Positions 57,801-64,000 of a stretch of DNA of 64,000 bases are shown piece by piece (within the stretch, counting starts at the first letter, position 1; every line of letters begins with the position of its first letter). Below the pieces are notes generated by a model. The model was not told the DNA's origin, did no database searches, and saw nothing but the letters and a program-made list of their open reading frames with translations. Position numbers and translations under genes: made by a program. Source of the DNA: Pirellulaceae bacterium (GTDB taxonomy: Bacteria; Planctomycetota; Planctomycetia; Pirellulales; Pirellulaceae); NCBI GenBank assembly GCA_020852965.1, contig JADYZV010000059.1, positions 1-64,000 of the forward strand, given 5' to 3'.

Positions 57801-60800
57801 ATCGATATCGGTGCCGAGGGAGGTGAAGCGGGTGGTGACGTAGTCTTCGAAGGAACACCAGACGAGATCGTCAACTGCCGGCAATCGTACACGGGTCGTT
57901 CCCTGGCCAAGCACATCGCCGCTGGACCCATTCAAGCCGATAAGAGCTCAGCCAAGAGGAGTCGCGCGAGCAAACGCCCAGCGAGTATTCCCACGCCGGT
58001 ACTGCGCGTTCAGGGGGCGGTCGAGCACAATTTGAAAGACGTTTCACTTGAGATCCCGCATCATGCCATGTCGGTATTTTGTGGACCGAGCGGTAGTGGT
58101 AAGAGCTCGATGGCCATGGATACCATCTACGCCGAAGGCCAGCGGCGCTACGTCGAAAGTCTGTCTTCGTACGCGCGGCAGTTTGTTGGACAAATGCCCA
58201 AGCCACGTGTCGAGCGCATCGAAGGTTTGGCACCCGCTATCGCCATCGAACAAAAGAGTGTTGCCCACAATCCGCGCAGTACCGTTGGAACCGTTACCGA
58301 AATCTATGACTATCTACGCGTGCTGATGGCGCGCTTGGGCGAGCCGCATTGCCCCAATTGCGATGCGCCCGTGTCGAATCAGACGGCTGATGACATAACC
58401 AATCACCTGCTTGACTTCGAGGAGGGGACACGTTTGGTGCTGACCGCGCCACTTGTCTGGCAACCGAGCCACGATCCGGACAACCTCTGGCAAGACTTGC
58501 GGACGTCAGGGCTGGTACGGGTGCGAGTCAACGGGCGTACCCATTCCCTCGACGAAGTGCCTCCTCTCTCGTCGACGGTCAGCTACGACTTGGAAGCGGT
58601 TATCGATCGGATTACGATCCACCAGGCCAACCGTAGCCGCATAGCGGAGAGCGTCGAGCTTGCGCTATCATTGGGCAACGGCAACATGTTTGCGCTCGAG
58701 CCACGCGACGATCAGGATGAGATTCACTGGACATCGACGCGCCACAGTCAGCACCTAGCCTGCCGGTCGTGCGGACACAGTTTACAAATGTTGACACCGC
58801 AATCATTCTCGTTCAATTCACCTTTGGGGTGGTGTGCCGATTGTGAAGGCCTGGGAACGCAAACGGGAACCAGCCCCGCACTGCTACTCGAACCGCGATT
58901 GACGATTCGTCAGGGGGCGATTCGCATGTGGCCAGCCCTGGACGAGGCCAGCCAGGCGGCCATGCCGGTGACGGAACTCTCCGCGCCGATGCTGTTGGCC
59001 TTTTGCAAAGCGGTCGGTATTTCGCTCGATGTACCTATTGAACGTTTGACCGTCGGCCAGCGCCGCAAGCTGTTGTACGGCACCAGCGAGCAGTGGATCG
59101 AGTTGGAGACGGAAAAAGGGGCGCGGTTCGAATTTCAATGGAAAGGGCTGTTTCCCGCGCTCGAATTCGCGGCGCGCCTGAGCCCCACCTTGCGTTCCAA
59201 ACTTAATCCGTTTGTGGCCGAAGTAGCCTGTTCTGCCTGCGATGGTTCGCGTCTGAATCAAGACGCGGGTGCAGTAAAATTTCGTGGGCTAACCATCGGC
59301 GACTACACACAAGGAACGATGAAATGGTTTCATGAACAAGTTACCGGTTGGAAGCTGAGCCAGAGGGAACAAGAGATCGCCGGTGAGCTGGTGCGTGAGC
59401 TAATCGCACGCAGCGAATTCCTGCTCGATGTGGGACTCGAGTACTTGTCGCTCTCGCGCCCAGCCAACACGCTCAGCGGTGGTGAATCGCAGCGGATTCG
59501 GCTCTCAAGCCAACTTGGCAGTGGCCTATGCGGCGTGCTGTATGTACTCGACGAGCCAACCATTGGACTGCACCCGCGCGACAACCTGCGCTTGATCGGT
59601 GCGCTGAAAAAGTTACGAGACCTGGGGAATACGCTACTGGTCGTCGAGCACGATCGCGATGTCATCGAGAGCAGCGATCAAATCTGCGACTTTGGTCCAG
59701 CAGCCGGAAGGTTCGGCGGTGAATTGGTCGCGCACGGCACGCCCAGGCAATTGATGCGCGACAAAGGAAGTGTCACTGGGCCGTTTCTAAACGACAAACT
59801 GACGATTCCCGTCCCCGCGCGGCGGCGCAGCGAAGACATGGGGACCATCCGCTTGCGCGGCGCGCGGTGTCATAACTTGCGCGATATCAACATCGACTTG
59901 CCCCTGCGCCGACTGACGGTGGTGACAGGACCTAGTGGCAGTGGCAAGAGCACGCTGATCAACGACGTGCTCTATCCGGCGATGTCCAAACGACTGTCCA
60001 AACAATCGACCAAGAAGATTCCGTTTCAATCGATCGACGGTATCGATTTGATCGACAAAGTGATCCGAGTCGATCAAAGTCCGATCGGTTCCAATCCCAG
60101 TTCCACCCCCGCGACCTACACGGGAGTCTTCGATCTGATTCGGCAACTCTACTCGCAGTTGCCCAACGCTCGCGCGGCGGGCTACACGCCACGTCAGTTT
60201 TCGTTCAATGTGCCCGGAGGACGTTGCGAAAAATGCGAAGGGGCAGGACAACTGCGCATCGAGATGCACTTCCTGCCCGACGTGTGGGTTGAGTGCGATA
60301 GTTGCCATGGCCGGCGTTTTACCGAGGACGTGTTATCGATCGACTATCACGGCTTCAGTATCCACGATGTGCTCGAGATGCAGATTGGCCAAGCGGTCGA
60401 GGTGTTTAGCAACATCCCCAAAATCCGCCGCACGCTACAGACGCTGGTCGACGTGGGGCTCGACTACATCTCGCTTGGGCAATCGGCACCGACGCTGTCG
60501 GGCGGTGAGGCACAGCGAGTCAAGTTGGCTGCTGAACTGTCGCGACCCGACACGGGCAAGACGCTCTACTTGCTCGACGAACCCACTACGGGCTTGCACT
60601 TCGGCGATATCATCAAGCTCTTAGAAGTACTGCAGCGCTTGGTTGATTTGGGCAATACGGTACTGGTCATCGAGCATAACCTGGACGTCATCAAAGCGGC
60701 GGATTGGGTGCTCGATCTTGGACCCGAAGCGGGGAGCGCCGGTGGGCAGTTGGTTTTTGCAGGTACTCCCGAAGGGTTGGTCGAACACGCCGAGCAGACG

Positions 60801-62024
60801 CGACCTGGCGCACTTGCTAGTAGTTCTTCAGCGAAGAATGGCAAGCCCGCGTCGGGGAGCACGTCGCGCAAGAAGAAGTCGGCTGGGACTCAAGTAGTGG
60901 ATGCGTCCGATGTGTCCGGCGCGCCGGAAAAACTACGGAGCTATACGGGCGAAGCGCTAATCCCATTGATGCGCACTGCCGAATATATCGAACGCGAAGC
61001 CTACGATCACCGCGCGGCGGCCAAAGGACAGGAGGGCGATTTGGATCTCGAGCAGATCGGACGCGATACCCTGTTGCCTTGGCAAGCCGATGGTCAGCGC
61101 TGGCATACCAAAGATAGCGTCGACCGCGCCGGAGGACAAATTCGCTGGGAGAGAGATATTTTAGTGAAGGTCATCGAAGCGCTCGAGACCGTCGATGGTT
61201 TTGCACCAACCAATTGGGACAATCGAAGTATCGTCGAAGTCGCCGGGCCGGTGAAAAGTCGCGGTTGGTTCTTGCACGCCATCACCGCTGAGACGTGGCT
61301 GCTGAAGCTCAAATTCCGCGTGCCACGCCGCTCGTTCACCAAAGCTCAGATGCTGGCGATCGTCGAGCTACCGACGCTCAATCAAATGCAGGAAGTCGAA
61401 ATGTACGGCAACGAACCGCGTGTGACCGCCCGAGCGACCGGGGCATGGATGGAATTGGAAATTCGCCCACACACTTTGGCCGAAATCGATTCGCCTAAGT
61501 TTTGGCGATGGCTGCGCGATGCCAGCTCAGCCTTCCTCGGCAAGACCACACCGACGCCCGAGACGGTTGAATCCAGCGACCCGAAGCAACACGCCCCATG
61601 GAGAGTTCTCAAACAGCGTTGGCACTCGTTGCGCAAGGGCTTTCCACCGGGGCGTACGGTCGTCTGGCCCGCAGAGACGCTGAGCGTATTCATTCAATCC
61701 GTGCATCAAGCGGCCGGTGGTGGCAAATGGCGCTGGGATGAACAGACGACCGCGCGCTATTTCCTCCCCGGCAATAGCCAGCCATGGATCGTGCTGCATA
61801 CCAAACGCCCTGAAGGTTTGATTGCCGTGCTGCACGGACCGTCCGGCTACGATCCAGGCGATTTAAAAGATACGCTGCCGGTGAAGCTACAGATGACATC
61901 GCGAGGAAGCGACGAGCAGCAGTTACAGATGGCGTTTACGGAGCTGCAACAACCACGCGACTCGGCCGTCAAGAAGCTGTTGACCAAACACATGCAGTAT
62001 GTCAGCCGCGTGAAGGTGAAGTAA
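54897..62024 (+). CDS. uvrA: Giant tandem UvrA (two UvrA units plus a C-terminal extension)
   Basis: A 2375-residue DNA damage-recognition ATPase of nucleotide excision repair. It holds two UvrA units, giving four ABC domains. Walker A motifs lie near 33 (GVSGSGKSS), 707 (GVSGSGKSS), 1063 (GPSGSGKSS) and 1678 (GPSGSGKST). Signatures are near 556 (LSGGESQRI), 896 (LSGGEAQRIKLA), 1525 and 1867. Zinc CxxC pairs occur in both units (GRCESCEG/CPICDG, GRCEKCEG/CDSCHG). After a Ser/Lys-rich linker, about 370 residues from 2000 on match no domain I know. Normal UvrA is about 950 residues and dimerises; here the dimer may be intramolecular. Confidence 0.93.
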   Translation: MDNATIEVRGAREHNLKNVSITLPRNQLIVFTGVSGSGKSSMAFDTLYAEGQRRYLESLSSYARQFIGQLPKPNVDYIGGLSPAISISQKSTSSNPRSTVGTVTEIYDFLRVLYARVATGFCSKCDIPIASQTCDQIVVRLQDLRDADEYLMLAPVVRGQKGEYRELFESLQRQGYARARIDGQVARISDAPQLQRQQKHHIEVVVARFNPRETARGKIAEAVTESLKLGENTLIVIPWNEADADSPSFDEANAADDEQDEAPAAPKSRRGRTRAAKQTGELVMSSEYACPQCGLSSMPPTPQLLSFNSPSGMCGVCEGLGRQFTFSPELIVPDPTRSLRRGAIELLGGWNDLGRWQRHQLMSVGESIENEFGMQAGESLTMPWGELPAEVKQEWLYGTGERHITFTWRGGAKPMKYGGSFEGLVPQLLELYRNAKSPTARKRFEKYMERRHCDACGGSRLNPQARQLRLRSTATPRSAVGLRSPAKRKKGDEWLNLPDLCRLPIDECLEFLHAVQLGEIEKRIAAEALREIRNRLQFLLNVGLDYLSLERSAPTLSGGESQRIRLASQIGSGLVGVLYVLDEPSIGLHPRDNDRLIDSLKALRDQGNTLLVVEHDEDTMRAADLVLDFGPGPGVRGGEIVSFGDLNTLACNDKSLTGQFLTGKLSIPVPEIRRPGNDKAIRVRGATHNNLKDIDVDIPLGKLVCVTGVSGSGKSSLINDIVVPVLRRQLHAAEDVPGEHRSIEGIEHLDKVIAIDQSPIGRTPRSNPATYVKVFDEIRSLYVELTEAKRRGYQAGRFSFNVAGGRCESCEGNGSNRLEMDFLADLWVTCPICDGKRYNHETLQVKFKDKSIADVLDMDIQQALELFENVPKISDKLRTLHDVGLDYIKLGQPSPTLSGGEAQRIKLAKELSRRSTGSTLYLLDEPTTGLHFHDIRLLLKVLQDLVGLGNTVLVIEHNLDVIRAADWLIDIGAEGGEAGGDVVFEGTPDEIVNCRQSYTGRSLAKHIAAGPIQADKSSAKRSRASKRPASIPTPVLRVQGAVEHNLKDVSLEIPHHAMSVFCGPSGSGKSSMAMDTIYAEGQRRYVESLSSYARQFVGQMPKPRVERIEGLAPAIAIEQKSVAHNPRSTVGTVTEIYDYLRVLMARLGEPHCPNCDAPVSNQTADDITNHLLDFEEGTRLVLTAPLVWQPSHDPDNLWQDLRTSGLVRVRVNGRTHSLDEVPPLSSTVSYDLEAVIDRITIHQANRSRIAESVELALSLGNGNMFALEPRDDQDEIHWTSTRHSQHLACRSCGHSLQMLTPQSFSFNSPLGWCADCEGLGTQTGTSPALLLEPRLTIRQGAIRMWPALDEASQAAMPVTELSAPMLLAFCKAVGISLDVPIERLTVGQRRKLLYGTSEQWIELETEKGARFEFQWKGLFPALEFAARLSPTLRSKLNPFVAEVACSACDGSRLNQDAGAVKFRGLTIGDYTQGTMKWFHEQVTGWKLSQREQEIAGELVRELIARSEFLLDVGLEYLSLSRPANTLSGGESQRIRLSSQLGSGLCGVLYVLDEPTIGLHPRDNLRLIGALKKLRDLGNTLLVVEHDRDVIESSDQICDFGPAAGRFGGELVAHGTPRQLMRDKGSVTGPFLNDKLTIPVPARRRSEDMGTIRLRGARCHNLRDINIDLPLRRLTVVTGPSGSGKSTLINDVLYPAMSKRLSKQSTKKIPFQSIDGIDLIDKVIRVDQSPIGSNPSSTPATYTGVFDLIRQLYSQLPNARAAGYTPRQFSFNVPGGRCEKCEGAGQLRIEMHFLPDVWVECDSCHGRRFTEDVLSIDYHGFSIHDVLEMQIGQAVEVFSNIPKIRRTLQTLVDVGLDYISLGQSAPTLSGGEAQRVKLAAELSRPDTGKTLYLLDEPTTGLHFGDIIKLLEVLQRLVDLGNTVLVIEHNLDVIKAADWVLDLGPEAGSAGGQLVFAGTPEGLVEHAEQTRPGALASSSSAKNGKPASGSTSRKKKSAGTQVVDASDVSGAPEKLRSYTGEALIPLMRTAEYIEREAYDHRAAAKGQEGDLDLEQIGRDTLLPWQADGQRWHTKDSVDRAGGQIRWERDILVKVIEALETVDGFAPTNWDNRSIVEVAGPVKSRGWFLHAITAETWLLKLKFRVPRRSFTKAQMLAIVELPTLNQMQEVEMYGNEPRVTARATGAWMELEIRPHTLAEIDSPKFWRWLRDASSAFLGKTTPTPETVESSDPKQHAPWRVLKQRWHSLRKGFPPGRTVVWPAETLSVFIQSVHQAAGGGKWRWDEQTTARYFLPGNSQPWIVLHTKRPEGLIAVLHGPSGYDPGDLKDTLPVKLQMTSRGSDEQQLQMAFTELQQPRDSAVKKLLTKHMQYVSRVKVK

Positions 62025-62130
62025 ATACTACCCAGCTTGCCTGTCCCGAACCCCTCACCCCCTCTCCCCTGAGACCAGAGGCGAGGGGAGCCAGGAATCG
62101 AAAATTTTAAATTTGAAATCTACGAACTTC

Positions 62131-62221
62131 GTTGTGGACGAGTCCACGAGTCCCTTTGATTTGGTAGTGGACGAGGCTACGAGTCCCTTTGATTCGGTAG
62201 TGGACGAGGTTACGAGTCCCT
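62131..62221 (+). repeat. Repeat family R1, three tandem copies with 33-base period
   Basis: Copies start at 62131, 62164 and 62197. The core GTAGTGGACGAGGTTACGAG is followed by TCCCT. The 33-base period equals that of the R2 array at 24535-24660. The 286-base gap between uvrA and the next gene holds nothing else recognisable. Confidence 0.88.
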
Positions 62222-62310
62222 GACATCCGTGCTCCGGATTTGCCATCCGTGCGAGAAATTGTTGATTGAACTTGTCGAAGCCGTAAGCCCACCCTCACGC
62301 GGAGATCTCG

Positions 62311-63522
62311 ATGAATACCCCACGAGAATTGCTGACCTCCAAGCTTTCGTCGAAACAGCAAGCAGTGCTCAGGAAGATGAAGATAAGTGACACGGAACCG
62401 GGCCCGCTGCTGACAAACATCGCCTGTCTGATCAATGCGATCGGAACGGGGGGGCCGACGAGCAGTGCTTACTTTGCGCTGCCGCAGCGACTGCTTGCGG
62501 AGTTGAACCTGTCGCTGATCGATCCTATGCCACATGATTTGAAACGGCCGCAACTGCGTTCGTTTCCCGACCTGATGGGCTTGTTCCTGTTGCTGCGAAG
62601 CACGGGTTTAGCTGTGGGCGAAACTAAGCCCAAACGAGCTGTGCTGATCGACCCCGCAATGCTCGAACAATGGCGATCATTGAATCCGACCGAACGCTAT
62701 TTTACTTTGATGACGTCCTGGCTCTACGAAACGTCTTGGGATTGCGTCGGCCAGCGAGGTGGACGACGCAAGGGAATGCTCAGAGACGTGCGCGACACTT
62801 ACCTACAACTGGACCATCGCTCCACAACACTCACCGATCATCGTTGGGGAATACTGTATGGAATCGAATCGCATGTGGCAGTCAGTCTATTGCATCAATT
62901 CGGCTGGGTGCGGCTGACCTATGCGGAGAAGCCGAAGCCGGGGAAGGCTGCGGAGGTGCGCGAGATCAAGCGGACGGACTTTGGCGATGCCATGTTTGTC
63001 GCAACCTGTCAGTTGACGTCTTACAGGGAAGACGAGCTGGGAGACATGCAAGCCAAGTTGGAAAACTACTTTCCCGATTGGAATAAATCGCTCGTAGGGC
63101 ACGAAACCGAATATCGCGATGGTCAGTACACTTTTAAGGTTTCGGTGGGAAGAGCTTGGCGGCGAATTGTTGCTCCAGCCAGCGCCAGTATGGAGCAACT
63201 TGCCTGGTCGATCCTGGATGCTTACCAGTTCGACCACAGCCATCTGTACCAGTTTGAGCTGCGAGGCACGAAAGGGAGTCTGGTCACAGTTGCTTCACCG
63301 TACCTAGAAGAAGCCGACTACTTTGCCGAAGAGATGCGAGTCGGCGATGTGCCGCTCTTAGTGGGTGCCACAATGGTTTTCCACTATGATTTTGGCGACG
63401 ACTGGCGTTTTCAGGTCGCCCTCGAATCGGTCGACGAGGCTAACCGCGCGAAAATAAAAGCGCCCAAAGTCACTGCAGAATCAGGTAAATCGCCCGAGCA
63501 ATACGATCATGGCGATTGGTAG
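62311..63522 (+). CDS. Plasmid pRiA4b ORF-3-like (IS1096 TnpR-like) protein
   Basis: The 403 residues have an N-terminal helical half of unknown role. The C-terminal half ends in the pRiA4b ORF-3 domain, with LYQFELRGTKGSLV, TMVFHYDFGDDWRFQVALES and SPEQYDHGDW. The FxYDFGDDWxH-like strand is the family hallmark, although the usual His after the Trp is replaced. Such genes are often carried on plasmids and mobile elements, in keeping with the restriction-type gene next door. The function is unknown. GGAG lies nine bases before the ATG. Confidence 0.82.
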   Translation: MNTPRELLTSKLSSKQQAVLRKMKISDTEPGPLLTNIACLINAIGTGGPTSSAYFALPQRLLAELNLSLIDPMPHDLKRPQLRSFPDLMGLFLLLRSTGLAVGETKPKRAVLIDPAMLEQWRSLNPTERYFTLMTSWLYETSWDCVGQRGGRRKGMLRDVRDTYLQLDHRSTTLTDHRWGILYGIESHVAVSLLHQFGWVRLTYAEKPKPGKAAEVREIKRTDFGDAMFVATCQLTSYREDELGDMQAKLENYFPDWNKSLVGHETEYRDGQYTFKVSVGRAWRRIVAPASASMEQLAWSILDAYQFDHSHLYQFELRGTKGSLVTVASPYLEEADYFAEEMRVGDVPLLVGATMVFHYDFGDDWRFQVALESVDEANRAKIKAPKVTAESGKSPEQYDHGDW

Positions 63523-63654
63523 CCGTCGACAATAGACAGGAAAACCTACCTCACGCAAAGGCGCAAAGCTCGCAGTCTTCTTCGACAACCGTGATTAGTG
63601 CCATATTGGCTAATTGTGCGGAGAAGCTCATGCCTGGGTGCTTAGAGGCAAACG

Positions 63655-64000
63655 TCAAGAGAACGCAGTGCCACCACTTGGATCCATCGGAGAACTGTCA
63701 GCGGCACCTACATCGGCTAAGAAAGTTTCGATTCCTGTGACGATCGAATGTCGTCGACGAGTTTTTCCTTTGCACTTCTCAGCCCATGGCCTTCCTGGGT
63801 GAACCACGTCCCATTCCGAAGGAGCTTGCTCAAAACGACCGCTTCCAGGAGTGTGATTCCCAAATCCGTCGAGGTAACTGTTCCACAATGGCCGTTTCCA
63901 TTTGATGATGGAAGCTTCCAAAGTTCCAATCATGTCTGAACTCGCGCCTTCAAAAATCATGAAGCGACATGAAAAATCTTCGATCGAAAGGCTGCTTACA
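63655..64000 (-). CDS. Partial Eco29kI-like GIY-YIG restriction endonuclease, C-terminal part
   Basis: Only the 3' part is in the window; the frame stays open to base 64000 and the start lies beyond it. The visible residues include SIEDFSCRFM, MIGTLEASIIKWKRPLWN, LDGFGNHTPGSGRFEQAPSE and WDVVHPGRPWAEK. The Glu, PLWN and GFGNHxPGSGR...HPGRPWA pattern resembles Eco29kI-family restriction enzymes of the GIY-YIG superfamily. The GIY and YIG strands would be upstream, outside. If correct, a cognate DNA methyltransferase is expected next to it. Confidence 0.6.
   Translation of the reverse strand, partial: VSSLSIEDFSCRFMIFEGASSDMIGTLEASIIKWKRPLWNSYLDGFGNHTPGSGRFEQAPSEWDVVHPGRPWAEKCKGKTRRRHSIVTGIETFLADVGAADSSPMDPSGGTAFS

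Overview
The window looks like a chromosomal segment of a planctomycete close to the Pirellulaceae. The evidence is a secreted sugar dehydrogenase ending in the Pirellula/Verrucomicrobium-type haem domain, a cbb3 oxidase with fused CcoN-CcoO, a giant tandem UvrA, kinases with the planctomycete-style N-terminal segment, and many small intergenic palindromic repeats. No tRNA, rRNA, transposase, integrase or CRISPR array was found.

Layout. 1-8200: an aldehyde dehydrogenase, a secreted PQQ-type dehydrogenase/cytochrome c, a broken CBM9-like gene, an unknown exported protein and a BlaI-type repressor with two operator dyads. 8455-18754: a tightly packed three-gene module encoding two divergent ClpA/ClpB-like double AAA+ proteins and a PknK-like Ser/Thr kinase-NTPase-TPR protein; this is the best candidate for an undescribed system. 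18935-20282: a SpoU methyltransferase and a Uma2 protein. 20428-30765 (minus strand): a complete cbb3 cytochrome oxidase operon (ccoNO, ccoQ, ccoP, ccoG, ccoH, SafE-like, ccoI, ccoS, dihaem cytochrome c), with genes overlapping or a few bases apart except for two gaps. 31093-37674: a PAS/sigma-54 activator, a sigma-54-type promoter and a small membrane protein-adaptor-RND pump operon. 37759-40647: bioD and, divergently, aguB-aguA for agmatine to putrescine. 40884-45103: a DUF885 metallopeptidase-like protein, an ECF sigma factor, a ferredoxin and a metallophosphoesterase. 45362-48237: a glyoxylate aminotransferase and a GlcD-like glycolate oxidase. 48411-54078: a tandem array, lgt with an extra PDZ-like insert, rpe, a pseudo-phosphoglycerate mutase, accD and a kinase. 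54348-62024: a LigD-phosphoesterase-like gene divergent from a 2375-residue UvrA. 62311-64000: a pRiA4b ORF-3-like gene and the 3' part of an Eco29kI-like GIY-YIG nuclease running off the right edge.

At least three families of short repeats are scattered through the window. One of them, a 27-base palindromic element, sits in frame inside two unrelated coding genes (the RND pump and the SafE-like exporter), like a protein-inserted mobile palindrome.
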